Shown: positions 46,687 to 63,319 of the stretch, piece by piece
Layout: every line of letters begins with the position of its first letter
How positions within the stretch are numbered: the first letter of the stretch is position 1
Assembly (NCBI RefSeq): GCF_015291745.1
Contig: NZ_CP030059.1
Location: 1 to 64,000, forward strand
DNA from: Bradyrhizobium sp. CCBAU 53351
GTDB lineage: Bacteria; Pseudomonadota; Alphaproteobacteria; Rhizobiales; Xanthobacteraceae
Direction: 5' to 3'
Length of the DNA: 64,000 nt
Program-made: the position numbers and the translations under genes
The notes under the pieces: generated by a model
Seen by the model: only the letters and a program-made list of their open reading frames with translations
What the model was told of the DNA's origin: nothing
Database searches by the model: none

Positions 46687-47769
46687 TCAAATCGTCTGCC
46701 GGTTGCGCCAGAAATTCACGACGCGCTCGGCGGTCGTCGGCATCAGGCGCGTGAAGTTGACGCGTGCAGCCTCGATGTCGGCGTCGGCCGGCGTGCGTTG
46801 CGGACCGTACCAGAGCAGGATGAGCGCGCGCACCGTGGGCCAGCCCAGATTCAGCACGCGGCCGACGATGAGGATCGGATCGTAGCGGTCGCCGGCGATC
46901 AGGCGGTCGAGAACCGAGAGGCGAACGCCGGACATCGCCGACAGCGAGGCGATCGATTCCTCGTATTTGTGCGCCTTGGCAAAGCTGAGCAGCGCGCTCT
47001 CGCCGAGATGGCCGTCACGATGCAAGGCGAGCACCGTGCGCTGGGCCGCAGAGAAATCGCGCCGCGGCCCCGGCGGCAGCTTGGCATCCTCGATCGCCGC
47101 CATCGCACGCTTGATCTCGACCTGGCGCGCGGGGTTGACCACGCTGGAGAGGCGCCGGCGGATGACGTCGAGCGTGCCGTCGAGAAGCTCTTTCAGGTGC
47201 TCACCCGAGAGGTCGTTGCGCTGGCCGATCTTGAGCGTCAGCACGCCGTCCTGCGACGCGCGCTTGATCATCTCGGAATAGCTGCTCGGCGAGAACACCG
47301 CACCGGCATTGCCGGCGGCGCGGCGCACCACGTCGCGATCACCGCGCTCGACCAGCACGTCGGTGATCTCGGCCGACAATACCGGGCGCTCCGTCATCGC
47401 CAGCAGATGGCCCTGGCCCTTCAGCCGCGCGATCTCGACCAGAGCGGAATCATCGAGCACCGGCGAGCGGCGCAGCACGGGGCCGGCCACCATGATCTCG
47501 TTTTCGCGCGCGAGTTGATTGACCAGATGCGGCGGCGCATTGTTCAGGTGCGAGAAGCGCTCGGCGAGGTCGGCGCGCGAGGCAAGCTCCGCATGCGGGA
47601 CGAGATCGATCAGCAGGTTGTCGAAGAGATCGATCAGCTCGGGACGAAGATTGGCGGAATCCTGGAAGAACAATTCGGAGATGGCGCGCGCGATTTCGCC
47701 GCGCCGCCGCGGATCGCCGCGTTTGACGATATCGTCCAGTCCGGGAATGAGCGACGTGGCAACGGTCAT
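46687..47769 (-). CDS. DUF2336 domain-containing protein
   Basis: The 360-residue soluble protein matches DUF2336, a family found almost only in alphaproteobacteria. It looks entirely helical and may fold as HEAT-like repeats: recurring segments such as [39 protein letters not shown] and [26 protein letters not shown] resemble that plan. There is no signal peptide or membrane segment. The function is unknown. The ATG at 47769 is the obvious start. It is divergent from the rimP-nusA operon with 369 bp between the starts. Confidence 0.82.
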   Translation of the reverse strand: MTVATSLIPGLDDIVKRGDPRRRGEIARAISELFFQDSANLRPELIDLFDNLLIDLVPHAELASRADLAERFSHLNNAPPHLVNQLARENEIMVAGPVLRRSPVLDDSALVEIARLKGQGHLLAMTERPVLSAEITDVLVERGDRDVVRRAAGNAGAVFSPSSYSEMIKRASQDGVLTLKIGQRNDLSGEHLKELLDGTLDVIRRRLSSVVNPARQVEIKRAMAAIEDAKLPPGPRRDFSAAQRTVLALHRDGHLGESALLSFAKAHKYEESIASLSAMSGVRLSVLDRLIAGDRYDPILIVGRVLNLGWPTVRALILLWYGPQRTPADADIEAARVNFTRLMPTTAERVVNFWRNRQTI

Positions 47770-47930
47770 GAAACAACTCGATCAGGGCACGCCGCGGGTG
47801 CGCCCTTGGTCGAAGCCGCCCCACAATCAGGGAATTTAGCCGCCCGAGGTGAAAGAAGCGTTAGGCCCGGGACGGCGCGAACGACGGCGCGAATCGGGCG
47901 TAAAAAGCCTCGTCTGGCCCGCGATGGGCC

Positions 47931-47959
47931 TTGTCCGGGGGGATCAAAAGCGCTATATC
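47931..47959 (+). promoter_or_regulatory. Candidate promoter of the rimP-nusA-infB operon
   Basis: TTGTCC (47931-47936) and TATATC (47954-47959) are separated by exactly 17 bp. Transcription would start near 47966, about 170 bp before rimP and just upstream of a terminator-like hairpin. Confidence 0.55.
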
Positions 47960-47996
47960 AGCGCCAATTCATCTTCTCATACGATCCGCGTAGTGA

Positions 47997-48026
47997 GAGT
48001 GGGCCCGAAAGGACCCGCTCTTTTTT
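47997..48026 (+). terminator. Terminator-like hairpin in the rimP leader (possible attenuator)
   Basis: GAGTGGGCCC and GGACCCGCTC pair with one wobble and one mismatch around a GAAA tetraloop, and six T follow directly. Placed between the predicted promoter and rimP, it could attenuate the operon. It might instead end an upstream short transcript. Confidence 0.6.
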
Positions 48027-48138
48027 ATTACCTGAACGCGGCTTGGCGGAAGATGCGGCCCGACGTTTGTCGGGAGAGTTCCGAAGCGGGCTTTGGAATC
48101 GTAACCAAGCCTTAACCATCGAGCGCCTGACCCTGGAC

Positions 48139-48894
48139 ATGACCGAACCGACCCCTGGTTCCACGGATGCCGAATTGCTGGCCGAGCCGAGACTCGTCGT
48201 CGAGCCCGGTGTGGCGGCACGGGTGTCCGCGGTCGCAGCACCGGTGCTCGAGGGAATGGGCTACCGCCTGGTGCGGATCCGAATTTCCGGCGAGGCCGGC
48301 TGCACCGTGCAGATCATGGCCGAGCGGCCGGACGGCTCGATGCAGCTCGAAGATTGCGAGGCGATCTCCCGTGCGCTGTCGCCCGTGCTCGATGTCGCCG
48401 ACCCCATCGATCGCGCCTACCGGCTGGAAATCTCCTCGCCGGGGATCGACCGTCCGCTGGTCCGCCGCTCCGATTTCGAGCGCTATTCCGGCCATCTGGT
48501 GAAGATCGACATGGCGGTCGCACATGAGGGACGCAAGCGGTTCCGCGGCACGCTCGGTGCCGTCGAAGGCGACCGCGTGCACCTGCGTCGCGACGACGTC
48601 AAGGCGGGCGCCGAGGCCGAGGTGCTCCTGACCATGGAGGATATCGGCGAGGCCCGGCTGGTGCTGACCGACGAGTTGATTGCGGAATCGATGCGCCGCG
48701 GCAAGGCCGAGGAGCGCCAGATGCGCAGGAATCTCGGACTGGAGCCGCCGGCTGCGCCGCACGCGGAGATCAGCGCGAAGATCACCAAGAACACCAAGCC
48801 GAAAAAGAAACCGGCCCCGACCAACACCAAGAAACATCGCCTTGCCGCCGAACGCGCGCGGCGCGGCGACATCGATCCTGACCAAGGAGACTAG
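48139..48894 (+). CDS. rimP: Ribosome maturation factor RimP
   Basis: RimP helps assemble the 30S subunit. The 251-residue protein has the family N-terminal domain ([62 protein letters not shown]) and the SH3-like C-terminal domain, followed by a lysine-rich tail ([19 protein letters not shown]) typical of rhizobial RimP and longer than in E. coli. The ATG at 48139 is the start of similarity. It is the first gene of the rimP-nusA-ylxR-infB operon, two bases from nusA. Confidence 0.94.
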   Translation: MTEPTPGSTDAELLAEPRLVVEPGVAARVSAVAAPVLEGMGYRLVRIRISGEAGCTVQIMAERPDGSMQLEDCEAISRALSPVLDVADPIDRAYRLEISSPGIDRPLVRRSDFERYSGHLVKIDMAVAHEGRKRFRGTLGAVEGDRVHLRRDDVKAGAEAEVLLTMEDIGEARLVLTDELIAESMRRGKAEERQMRRNLGLEPPAAPHAEISAKITKNTKPKKKPAPTNTKKHRLAAERARRGDIDPDQGD

Positions 48895-48896
48895 CC

Positions 48897-50507
<1,611 letters not shown>

Positions 50508-50580
50508 GGCGTTTTCGGCAAAGTGGAGACCGGCCTTGCGTAAACACACGACTTAGAAGGCGAAGGAGGATGTCGCCCGG

Positions 50581-51264
50581 ATGCTCGCCAATATGGACAG
50601 CGAACTCGACAATGGACCGCGGACCGAAAGGTCCGCGACCATGCGGATGTGCGCTGTCAGTCGGCAGGTCCGGCCGATCGACGAGCTGATCCGCTTCGTC
50701 ATTTCGCCGCAGGGCGACGTCGTTCCAGATCTCAAGCGCAAGCTGCCCGGACGCGGCATGTGGCTGACGGCCTCCCGCGGGGTGGTTGCGGAAGCGGTGC
50801 GGCGTCACCAATTTACCAAGGCCTTCAAGCGCGAGCTGCGCATCCCCCAGACGCTTCCTGCCGACATCGAGGCACTCCTGGTTCGGAGCGTGTCGGAAGC
50901 CCTTGGGATCGCCGCCAAGGCGGGCCAGGTCGTGGCCGGCTTCGGCAAGGTCGAAAGCGGCCTTCGGGAAGGCACGGTCGAGGTCCTGATCCACGCCAGC
51001 GACGGGGCCGCGGACGGAATCCGCAAATTAGACATGCTGGCACGTCAAAATGCCGGAAATCGCGGCTCCAAGCCGCCGATTCCCGTCGTCACCGCACTGA
51101 AATCGGTAGAATTGGATTTGGCACTGACCCGGTCAAATGTGATACATGCTGCCCTGCTCGCGGGCCCGGCGAGCAAGTCATTCCTGTCACGTAGCCAGAT
51201 GCTGGTCCGATACCGGATGGCGGACGATGACAAGACTGCCGAAAAGCACGGCCAGGATTTCTGA
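50581..51264 (+). CDS. ylxR: YlxR/DUF448 RNA-binding protein (RnpM-like) with L7Ae-type domain
   Basis: The 227-residue protein has an N-terminal DUF448 domain (RMCAVSRQVRPIDELIRFV, PGRGMWLTASR, FKRELRIP) and a C-terminal L7Ae/ribosomal-like domain (EALGIAAKAGQVVAGFGKVESGL). In other bacteria the N-terminal type is an RNA-binding protein that affects RNase P or acts as a regulator, and alphaproteobacteria fuse it to the second domain. Start ATG 50581; GGAGG lies about 12 bases upstream. It sits in its normal place between nusA and infB. Confidence 0.9.
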   Translation: MLANMDSELDNGPRTERSATMRMCAVSRQVRPIDELIRFVISPQGDVVPDLKRKLPGRGMWLTASRGVVAEAVRRHQFTKAFKRELRIPQTLPADIEALLVRSVSEALGIAAKAGQVVAGFGKVESGLREGTVEVLIHASDGAADGIRKLDMLARQNAGNRGSKPPIPVVTALKSVELDLALTRSNVIHAALLAGPASKSFLSRSQMLVRYRMADDDKTAEKHGQDF

Positions 51265-51334
51265 GAGACAACGACGACCCGATTGGACGGTGCGGCAACG
51301 CACAACACTGATAAATCAGGATTAGGACTGCTGA

Positions 51335-54034
51335 ATGGTTGATACCAAGACCCCTGGCGACAAGAAGCTGAGCGTTCCGAGCAAGACGCTATCGCTCAAG
51401 CCGCGCGTCGAAACGGGCACCGTGCGCCAGAGCTTCAGCCATGGCCGCAGCAAGCAGGTCGTGGTCGAGAAGCGCGGCAAGCGCCGTATCGACGGCACGC
51501 CCGAGCCGCAGGCTGCCGAGGTGGCGAAGCCCGCACCGGCCGCACCCGCGCCCGCTCCGTCGCGCCCTGCGCCGCCGCGCAACGCCGGCTCCGGCGTGGT
51601 GCTGCGCACGCTGACCGAGGACGAACGCTCCGCCCGCGCCAGCGCGCTGGCCGATGCCAAGGTGCGCGAAGTCGAAGAGCGCCGCCAGGCCGAGGAAGAG
51701 GCCCAGCGCCGCGCGGTCCGCGAGGCCGCCGAACGCGCCGAGCGCGAGGCCGCCGAATCCCGCCGCAAGGCCGAGGAAGAGCGCCACCGTCACGAGGACG
51801 AGGCCAAGCGCAAGGCCGAGACCGAGGCCAAGAAGCGCTTTGGCGAAGGCGAGCAACCCTCCGCTCCGCGCCCCGCAAGTGCGGCCCCGGCCGCTCCTGC
51901 GCCGCGTTCCGGCGCGCCCGCTTCACGTCCCGGCACCACGACCACGGCACGCCCGGGAACGACGACGGCTCGCCCCGGAACCAGCACGCAACGGCCGGCT
52001 GGCGGACCTTTGGGTCGCGCGCCCGCGGTCGCGGCCGGACCCGACGAGGACGATGGTCCGCGCCAGATCCGTCGTGGTCCCGGCGGCGCCGCACGTCCCG
52101 TGGTGGCTCCCAAACCGACCCACAAGCCCGGCCCGCAGAAGGAGCGTGGCCGCCTCACCGTCGTCACGGCGCTCAACGCCGACGAAGTGCGCGAGCGTTC
52201 GATCGCCTCGTTCCGCCGCCGCACCCAGCGCCTGAAGGGCCACGCCTCGAACGAGCCCAAGGAAAAGCTCATTCGCGAGGTGACCATTCCGGAAGCGATC
52301 ACCATCCAGGAGCTCGCCAACCGCATGGCCGAGCGCGCGGTCGACGTCATCCGCATGCTGATGAAGCAGGGCGCGATGCACAAGATCACCGACGTGATCG
52401 ATGCCGACACCGCGCAGCTGATCGCCGAAGAGCTCGGACACACCGTCAAGCGCGTCGCCGCGTCCGACGTCGAAGAGGGACTGTTCGACGTCACCGACGA
52501 TTCCACCGACACCGAGACGCGCTCGCCCGTGGTGACCGTGATGGGTCACGTCGACCACGGCAAAACCTCGCTGCTCGATGCGCTCCGTCACGCCAACGTG
52601 GTCTCCGGCGAGGCCGGCGGCATCACTCAGCATATCGGCGCCTATCAGGTCACCTCGCCCGAGAGCGGCAAGAAGATCACCTTCATCGACACGCCCGGCC
52701 ACGCCGCGTTCACCGCGATGCGCGCCCGCGGCGCCAAGGTCACCGACATCGTCGTGTTGGTGGTTGCGGCCGATGACGGCGTGATGCCGCAGACGGTCGA
52801 AGCCATCAACCACGCCAAGGCGGCGCGGGTGCCGATCATCGTTGCCATCAACAAGATCGACAAGCCCGACGCCAAGCCCGAGCGCGTGCGCACCGAGCTG
52901 CTGCAGCACGAGGTGCAGGTCGAATCGTTCGGCGGCGACGTCGTCGACGTCGAAGTGTCCGCCAAGAACAAGACCAATCTCGACAAGCTGCTCGAGATGA
53001 TCGCGCTCCAGGCCGACATCCTCGACCTCAAGACCAATTCGGAACGTCCGGCCGAAGGCACCGTGATCGAAGCCAAGCTCGATCGCGGCCGTGGTCCGGT
53101 CGCCACCGTGCTGGTCCAGCGCGGCACGCTCCGGGTCGGCGACATCATCGTCGCGGGCGCAGAGATGGGCCGCGTCCGCGCGCTGATCTCTGATCAGGGC
53201 GAGACCGTGCAGGAAGCAGGTCCCTCGGTGCCGGTCGAAGTGCTCGGCTTCAACGGTCCGCCGGAAGCCGGCGATCGTCTCGCCGTGGTCGAGAACGAAG
53301 CCCGCGCCCGTCAGGTCACGAGCTACCGCGCGCACCAGAAGCGCGAGAACGCGGCTGCCTCGATCTCCGGCATGCGCGGCTCGCTCGAGCAGATGATGTC
53401 GCAATTGAAGACGGCGGGCCGCAAGGAATTCCCGCTGATCATCAAGGCCGACGTGCAGGGCTCGCTGGAAGCGATCCTCGGCTCGCTGGAGAAGCTCGGC
53501 ACCGACGAAGTCGCAGCCCGCATCCTGCATGCCGGCGTCGGCGGCATCTCGGAATCCGACGTGACGCTGGCCGAAGGCTTCAACGCCGCGATCATCGGCT
53601 TCTCGGTTCGTGCCAACAAGGAGGCCGCTGCGGCCGCCAAGCGCAACGGCATCGAGATCCGCTACTACAACATCATCTACGATCTCGTGGACGACGTGAA
53701 GAAGGCGATGAGCGGCCTGCTCGCGCCGACCTTGCGCGAAACCATGCTCGGCAACGCCTCGATCCTGGAGATCTTCAACATCTCCAAGGTCGGCAAGGTT
53801 GCCGGCTGCCGCGTCACCGACGGCACCGTGGAACGCGGCGCCAATGTGCGCCTGATCCGCGACAACGTCGTCGTGCACGAGGGCAAGCTGTCGACGCTGA
53901 AGCGCTTCAAGGACGAAGTGAAGGAAGTCCAGTCCGGTCAGGAATGCGGCATGGCCTTCGAGAACTACCACGACATGCGCGCAGGCGACGTCATCGAGTG
54001 TTATCGCGTGGAGACGATCCAGCGCTCCCTGTAA
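51335..54034 (+). CDS. infB: Translation initiation factor IF-2
   Basis: IF-2 brings fMet-tRNA to the 30S subunit and promotes subunit joining by GTP hydrolysis. The 899-residue protein has a long N-terminal region rich in Ala, Pro, Arg and Glu (about 50-260, including a charged helical stretch and TTTARPG repeats), an IF2_N segment, the GTPase domain with [21 protein letters not shown] and NKID, and C-terminal domains ending [13 protein letters not shown]. The ATG at 51335 is accepted; alternative internal starts as in E. coli are possible. Downstream hairpins separate it from rbfA. Confidence 0.96.
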   Translation: MVDTKTPGDKKLSVPSKTLSLKPRVETGTVRQSFSHGRSKQVVVEKRGKRRIDGTPEPQAAEVAKPAPAAPAPAPSRPAPPRNAGSGVVLRTLTEDERSARASALADAKVREVEERRQAEEEAQRRAVREAAERAEREAAESRRKAEEERHRHEDEAKRKAETEAKKRFGEGEQPSAPRPASAAPAAPAPRSGAPASRPGTTTTARPGTTTARPGTSTQRPAGGPLGRAPAVAAGPDEDDGPRQIRRGPGGAARPVVAPKPTHKPGPQKERGRLTVVTALNADEVRERSIASFRRRTQRLKGHASNEPKEKLIREVTIPEAITIQELANRMAERAVDVIRMLMKQGAMHKITDVIDADTAQLIAEELGHTVKRVAASDVEEGLFDVTDDSTDTETRSPVVTVMGHVDHGKTSLLDALRHANVVSGEAGGITQHIGAYQVTSPESGKKITFIDTPGHAAFTAMRARGAKVTDIVVLVVAADDGVMPQTVEAINHAKAARVPIIVAINKIDKPDAKPERVRTELLQHEVQVESFGGDVVDVEVSAKNKTNLDKLLEMIALQADILDLKTNSERPAEGTVIEAKLDRGRGPVATVLVQRGTLRVGDIIVAGAEMGRVRALISDQGETVQEAGPSVPVEVLGFNGPPEAGDRLAVVENEARARQVTSYRAHQKRENAAASISGMRGSLEQMMSQLKTAGRKEFPLIIKADVQGSLEAILGSLEKLGTDEVAARILHAGVGGISESDVTLAEGFNAAIIGFSVRANKEAAAAAKRNGIEIRYYNIIYDLVDDVKKAMSGLLAPTLRETMLGNASILEIFNISKVGKVAGCRVTDGTVERGANVRLIRDNVVVHEGKLSTLKRFKDEVKEVQSGQECGMAFENYHDMRAGDVIECYRVETIQRSL

Positions 54035-54088
54035 GTCCAAATCTTACCGAAGCGTTCGGATCATTTTGAACTGAAATTGCGGGAGTGC

Positions 54089-54170
54089 GATGGCCGGATT
54101 TTTTCCGGCCATCCACCCCTCTTCGTTTCAACAGTACAAATGGCAATGCCCGTGGCTCGAGCGCGGGCAT
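54089..54170. repeat. Hairpins between infB and rbfA
   Basis: A perfect 10-bp stem GATGGCCGGA/TCCGGCCATC (54089-54098 with 54104-54113) encloses a T5 loop. A second REP-like hairpin ATGCCCG/CGGGCAT follows at 54146-54170, with TGACG after it. No T-tract follows either one, so transcription may read on into rbfA. Confidence 0.6.
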
Positions 54171-54189
54171 GACGAGGTGATTTTCGAGA

Positions 54190-54636
54190 ATGCCACGCCA
54201 TCATCAGAAAAAGAGTTCCGCACCCGGCGGAGGCTCGCAACGCCAGTTGCGCGTCGGCGAGCAGGTTCGCCACGCGATGGCCGATATTCTGGCGCAAGGC
54301 AATGTGCATGATGCCGACCTCGAAGGTCACATCATCACCGTGCCGGAGGTGCGGATGTCGCCCGACCTGAAGCTCGCGACCGTCTACGTGATGCCGCTCG
54401 GTGGCCGCGACACCGGGATCGTCATCGCTGCGCTCGAACGCAACAAGAAGTTCCTGCGCGGCGAAGTCGCGCGGCGCGTTAACCTGAAATTTGCACCCGA
54501 CCTTCGCTTCCGCGTCGACGAGCGATTCGACGAAGCGGAACGGATCGAGAAGCTTTTGCGAACGCCTGCGGTGCAGAAGGATCTCGAACAGGATTTGGAA
54601 CAGGATCCGGAGACGGATCGGGAAGAAGAACGATGA
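54190..54636 (+). CDS. rbfA: Ribosome-binding factor A
   Basis: RbfA binds immature 30S subunits and helps process 16S rRNA 5' ends. The 148-residue protein has the KH-like fold: [43 protein letters not shown], and [28 protein letters not shown]. It has an acidic C-terminal tail with DLEQD repeats. The ATG at 54190 gives a basic N-terminal extension. It overlaps truB by four bases (ATGA), so the pair is cotranslated. Confidence 0.94.
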   Translation: MPRHHQKKSSAPGGGSQRQLRVGEQVRHAMADILAQGNVHDADLEGHIITVPEVRMSPDLKLATVYVMPLGGRDTGIVIAALERNKKFLRGEVARRVNLKFAPDLRFRVDERFDEAERIEKLLRTPAVQKDLEQDLEQDPETDREEER

Positions 54637-55766
54637 CGATGGACCCGGCTCACGACACGATCAGCGGCGAACAGGCCGATCAGCGCGACGTGCAGAAAAA
54701 TAATTTCGCGGACAATAATTTCGCGGACATGGGCGGCAATTCGGAGCCGCATCAGGAGCCGCGCCGCGTCAACAACGATCCGCGCGCCAGGCAGCAGAAG
54801 GGCAACCAGGTTCGCCGCGACCGGCGTGACGTCCACGGCTGGGTCGTGCTCGACAAGCCGATCGGCATGACCTCGACGCAGGCGGTCGCAGTGCTCAAGC
54901 GCCTGTTCAACGCCAAGCGCGCCGGACATGCCGGCACGCTCGATCCGCTCGCTTCGGGGGGCTTGCCGATCGCGCTCGGTGAGGCCACCAAGACCGTTCC
55001 TTTCGTCATGGACGGCCGCAAGCGCTACCAGTTTACGGTGTGCTGGGGTGAGGAGCGCGACACTGACGACATCGAGGGCCGGGCGACCGCGACCTCCGAC
55101 CAGCGTCCGACCCGGGAGGCCATCCTAGCCCTGCTGCCCCGCTTCACCGGGGTGATCGAGCAGATCCCGCCGCGCTATTCCGCGATCAAGGTCCAGGGCG
55201 AGCGCGCCTATGACCTCGCCCGCGACGGCGAAGTCGTGGAGCTGGCTCCCCGCCCGGTCGAGATTCACCATTTAACCCTTTTGGATCAACCGGATAACGA
55301 CCACGCCGTGTTCGAGGCCGAATGCGGCAAGGGCACCTATGTCCGCGCGCTGGCCCGCGATATGGGCCGGATTCTCGGCACTTACGGCCATATCTGCGCG
55401 CTCAGGCGGACCCTGGTCGGCCCATTTGGCGAAAACGACATGATTCCGCTGGATCAGCTGGAGGCTTTGTGCGATAGAGCCGCGTCCGGCGAGGGTAGCC
55501 TCGCGGACGCGCTTATGCCCGTTGAGACCGCGCTGGACGACATCCCGGCACTGGCCGTCACTCGGGCTGATGCGGCAAGGCTCCATCGGGGTCAGGCCGT
55601 TTTGTTGCGCGGACGGGATGCGCCCACTTGTAGCGGCACAGTCTATGTCACGGTGGCAGGCCGTCTTTTGGCGCTTGCTGAAGTTGGCAATGGCGAAATC
55701 ATCCCCAAGCGTGTGTTCAACCTGACCGGCCTGACTGCCAGCCCCGGTCGCAACGAGAGAAATTGA
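54633..55766 (+). CDS. truB: tRNA pseudouridine-55 synthase
   Basis: TruB makes pseudouridine 55 in the T-loop of tRNAs. The 377-residue product has a polar N-terminal extension of about 65 residues containing two NNFAD repeats, then [17 protein letters not shown], the catalytic motif [24 protein letters not shown] with the nucleophile Asp, and a PUA-like C-terminal part. The extension makes it longer than E. coli TruB (314). The start overlaps the rbfA stop; an internal start is possible but none is better placed. Confidence 0.94.
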   Translation: MTMDPAHDTISGEQADQRDVQKNNFADNNFADMGGNSEPHQEPRRVNNDPRARQQKGNQVRRDRRDVHGWVVLDKPIGMTSTQAVAVLKRLFNAKRAGHAGTLDPLASGGLPIALGEATKTVPFVMDGRKRYQFTVCWGEERDTDDIEGRATATSDQRPTREAILALLPRFTGVIEQIPPRYSAIKVQGERAYDLARDGEVVELAPRPVEIHHLTLLDQPDNDHAVFEAECGKGTYVRALARDMGRILGTYGHICALRRTLVGPFGENDMIPLDQLEALCDRAASGEGSLADALMPVETALDDIPALAVTRADAARLHRGQAVLLRGRDAPTCSGTVYVTVAGRLLALAEVGNGEIIPKRVFNLTGLTASPGRNERN

Positions 55767-55768
55767 CG

Positions 55769-56038
55769 ATGTCGATTGCCGCAGAACGCAAAGCGGAAGT
55801 CATCAAGACCAATGCCACCAAGGCCGGCGACACCGGCTCGCCCGAGGTTCAGGTCGCGATCCTGTCGGAACGCATCAACAACCTCACCAACCATTTCAAG
55901 ACCCACGTGAAGGACAACCATTCGCGTCGTGGCCTCTTGAAGCTGGTCTCGACCCGCCGCTCGCTCCTCGACTATCTCAAGAAGAGGGACGAGGCGCGCT
56001 ACAAGGCGCTGCTCGAGAAGCACAATATTCGTCGTTAA
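55769..56038 (+). CDS. rpsO: 30S ribosomal protein S15
   Basis: S15 is a primary 16S rRNA-binding protein of the platform. The 89-residue protein has the universal family length and motifs [46 protein letters not shown] and the terminal HNIRR-type ending. ATG 55769 is used in preference to TTG 55763, which would add two residues. It lies two bases after truB and is followed by a clear terminator; pnp comes next, the common rpsO-pnp arrangement. Confidence 0.97.
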   Translation: MSIAAERKAEVIKTNATKAGDTGSPEVQVAILSERINNLTNHFKTHVKDNHSRRGLLKLVSTRRSLLDYLKKRDEARYKALLEKHNIRR

Positions 56039-56047
56039 GAGTTCTTG

Positions 56048-56071
56048 CGCGCGCCCAACGGCGCGCGTTTT
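56048..56071 (+). terminator. Intrinsic terminator of rpsO
   Basis: A perfect 8-bp stem CGCGCGCC/GGCGCGCG with a CAAC tetraloop is followed by TTTT, ten bases after the rpsO stop. Confidence 0.75.
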
Positions 56072-56299
56072 CGCGCGTGATTTCGACGAAAGCGTTTGTT
56101 TAAAGGTTTTTGATCGAGGCTGCGTGCACGTCGGATGCGGGCCGTTGATGGCCAGCATCCGGGGCATGATGGGCGAAGACCGAAGGTTCGGTGTTCGCAT
56201 TCGTGCCGACTGACAGTCCAGCAGCAATCCGGCGGCTGGGCACAACGGGCAAGGCGCCCGTATGACCCGAAAGGATGGACGCCATCCGAAATCCGAAAA

Positions 56300-56374
56300 C
56301 CATGGCAGGATCGCAGGACGCTGATCACCCGCTCCGATCAGCGTCCCGCAATCTTGCGCATGGTTTTTGTTTTT
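56300..56374 (+). promoter_or_regulatory. Long stem with T-rich tail in the pnp leader (RNase III site or attenuator candidate)
   Basis: The inner stem is perfect over 11 bp (GGACGCTGATC 56316-56326 with GATCAGCGTCC 56336-56346). An outer stem CCATGGCA (56300-56307) with TGCGCATGG (56355-56363, one bulge) extends it. TTTTTGTTTTT follows at 56364-56374, 45 bp before the pnp ATG. In E. coli a leader stem cut by RNase III underlies PNPase autoregulation. Confidence 0.55.
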
Positions 56375-56418
56375 CGAGAGCCGTCCCCTCTTTCGAGAAC
56401 CCATGAAAGAAGACCTCT

Positions 56419-58575
<2,157 letters not shown>

Positions 58576-58597
58576 GTCTCACGACATCAGAAACGCG

Positions 58598-58624
58598 AAG
58601 GGCGGCCGAAAGGCCGCCCTTTTT
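58598..58624 (+). terminator. Intrinsic terminator of pnp
   Basis: AAGGGCGGCC and GGCCGCCCTT form a 10-bp stem around a GAAA tetraloop, with a run of five T overlapping the end of the stem. It lies 22 bp after the pnp stop. Confidence 0.85.
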
Positions 58625-58652
58625 GCTTGTGTTCGCTCCGGGCGATCTGCGC

Positions 58653-58694
58653 TCCCCCCTCCCGCTTGCGGGAGAGGTTGCACCGACCACGAGG
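58653..58694. repeat. Partial REP-like element, family A, between pnp and katG
   Basis: CCCCTCCCGCTTGCGGGAGAGG is a self-complementary hairpin, with a degenerate continuation towards GAGGCGAG. It lies between convergent genes, as with the pair at 19681-19830. Confidence 0.6.
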
Positions 58695-58704
58695 CGAGAT
58701 CGCC

Positions 58705-61911
<3,207 letters not shown>

Positions 61912-61918
61912 GCGCCAG

Positions 61919-62377
61919 ATGTCGCATCCCGTCATTCGTCCCGCCCGCGCAAACGAATACGATGAGGTCGGCCGCGTCTGGATGGAGAGCTGGGTCTCGA
62001 CCGGCCTCGGCGAGGCCAGCGACTTCCTGCTCGCCAACCTGCGCGCGCGCATCCGGCGCGAGATCGCGGACGGCTGGAGCCTGTTCGTTGCCGACGATCG
62101 CGGCACGATCGCCGCCATGCTGGCGCTGCATGTGCCGAAGCGTTATCTCGACATGCTGTTCGTCGCGCCCGCCTATCAGGGCCAATCGCTCGGACGAAAG
62201 TTGCTCGCCTTCACCCGCACGCAAATGCCGGATGAGATGCACCTGCGCTGCGTCCGCGAGAACGAAAAAGCCTGGCGCTGGTACGAGCGCGAAGGATTTG
62301 TGTTCGAGAAGCAAGAGATCGAGCCGTCGAACGGCTTCATGATGAAGTACTATCGGTGGAAGCGGCCCATCGGGTAG
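61919..62377 (+). CDS. GNAT family N-acetyltransferase
   Basis: The 152-residue enzyme has the GNAT fold: RPARANEYDEVGRVWMESW at the start, the acetyl-CoA-binding loop DMLFVAPAYQGQSLGRKLLAF (motif A with QxxGxG-like GQSLG) and LRCVRENEKAWRWYEREGFVFEKQE as motif B. The substrate is unknown. The start lies only 7 bp after oxyR, so it may be cotranscribed and belong to the peroxide response, but no direct evidence supports that. Confidence 0.87.
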   Translation: MSHPVIRPARANEYDEVGRVWMESWVSTGLGEASDFLLANLRARIRREIADGWSLFVADDRGTIAAMLALHVPKRYLDMLFVAPAYQGQSLGRKLLAFTRTQMPDEMHLRCVRENEKAWRWYEREGFVFEKQEIEPSNGFMMKYYRWKRPIG

Positions 62378-62402
62378 GCACCGAACTCCGAGCGCAGCTT
62401 GC

Positions 62403-62421
62403 GGTTGTCGCCTTGACAACC
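62403..62421. promoter_or_regulatory. Palindrome overlapping a -35-like element before the exported pair
   Basis: GGTTGTC-N5-GACAACC has perfect 7-bp arms. The right arm overlaps TTGACA (62413-62418), a consensus -35; no good -10 is visible 17 bp on. It lies 50-68 bp before the ATG at 62471 and may be an operator. Confidence 0.45.
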
Positions 62422-62470
62422 TAGTGTGACGCGTCCGCTGTCACGTTGCGTCTGATCCCACTTGGAATCC

Positions 62471-63307
62471 ATGTTTCGACCTGCTGTCCCAGTGCTCGTC
62501 CTGCTGTCCCTTCTGGGTCCGGCAGAGGCACATACTACGCCTGCAACCAGTGCTCCCGCCGCTCAGTCCGCGCCACAGGCGAAGCCGGCTCCCAAGAAAG
62601 CGGCCGCGAAGCCGAAGGCAGCAGCCAAGCCTGCGGACCCGGCGACGGCCGGTCCTTGCGGCGTCGGCGTGATTGCGGGGACCGGCGACATCTTCGTCGT
62701 CCAGAAGATCGGCCTGACCGTGTTCGGCAACGACTATGCAGAAGTCCCGGTGTCCTGGGGCCTCGACGATCTCGTCTTTGCGCGGGCGCGGGCCGCGGCA
62801 GGCAACACGCCGGTACGACGTATCAGCTACGCCAAGGGCGCGCTCGATTCCTACTATCACCCCAAATCCGGCCTGTTCCGTAATCAGCGCCAGGAGTTGT
62901 CGAACCTGATCCGACAGGTCGCGGGCAATGCCGGTTGCGAGCGTTATCTCGTCATCATGCGCAGCGAAGGACAGCTCGACGGGACCAATCAGTCGCTCAG
63001 CGGCATCGGCATCTTCAGCCGGGGTGTCGGTCTCATCTCCTACGCCTACGTCTTCGCCTCTATCGGCGTGACATGGATCGACGGCCGCACCTTCGAAGTC
63101 ATGAAAGGTCCGGCCGTGACGTTCGAAGGTGTCATGAAGCATATGGCGGACAACTTCACGTCGAACGAACTGTTACAGAAGGTGGACAAGTCCATGTTTC
63201 CGGAGGCGGCCACGGACTCCGCCAGCAACACCGCCCTGCGCGACACCACGCGCGACTTTCTGACAAAGCGGCTCGACAAGATCTTGCCGCCGTATTTCGC
63301 GCAGTGA
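62471..63307 (+). CDS. Exported protein of unrecognised family, copy 1
   Basis: The 278-residue protein has a signal peptide (MFRPAVPVLVLLSLLGPAEA), then an Ala/Pro/Lys-rich linker (about 25-60, with PAPKKAAAKPKAAAKPA) that could span or bind the cell wall. The folded domain from GPCGVGVIAGTGDIFVVQKIG to the C-terminus includes SWGLDDLVFARARAAAGNTPVRRI and CERYLVIMRSEGQLDGTNQSLSGIGIF. I do not recognise it. It is paralogous to the next gene. ATG 62471 is preferred to TTG 62462, having GGAA directly upstream and a normal signal peptide. Confidence 0.78.
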   Translation: MFRPAVPVLVLLSLLGPAEAHTTPATSAPAAQSAPQAKPAPKKAAAKPKAAAKPADPATAGPCGVGVIAGTGDIFVVQKIGLTVFGNDYAEVPVSWGLDDLVFARARAAAGNTPVRRISYAKGALDSYYHPKSGLFRNQRQELSNLIRQVAGNAGCERYLVIMRSEGQLDGTNQSLSGIGIFSRGVGLISYAYVFASIGVTWIDGRTFEVMKGPAVTFEGVMKHMADNFTSNELLQKVDKSMFPEAATDSASNTALRDTTRDFLTKRLDKILPPYFAQ

Positions 63308-63319
63308 AGCGAGCACGAT

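Larger units (their letters stand above)
47770..48138. other. Divergent intergenic region holding the rimP promoter and leader
   Basis: This 369-bp gap separates DUF2336 and rimP. A long open frame that runs through it on the plus strand (46798-48894) is antisense to DUF2336 and is not considered a gene. The region holds a sigma-70-like promoter and a terminator-like hairpin, described separately. Confidence 0.6.
56039..56418. other. rpsO-pnp intergenic region with terminator and structured leader
   Basis: The 380-bp gap has no convincing gene. It contains the rpsO terminator at 56048 and a long imperfect stem with a T-rich tail at 56300-56374. The part in between (56075-56295) shows no recognised element. 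Confidence 0.6.

Noticed and set aside
46798..48894. A 698-codon plus-strand frame that runs from inside DUF2336 through the intergenic region into rimP
   Set aside because: Only the last 251 codons match RimP; the rest is antisense to the DUF2336 gene and crosses the promoter and hairpin, so the real start is ATG 48139.
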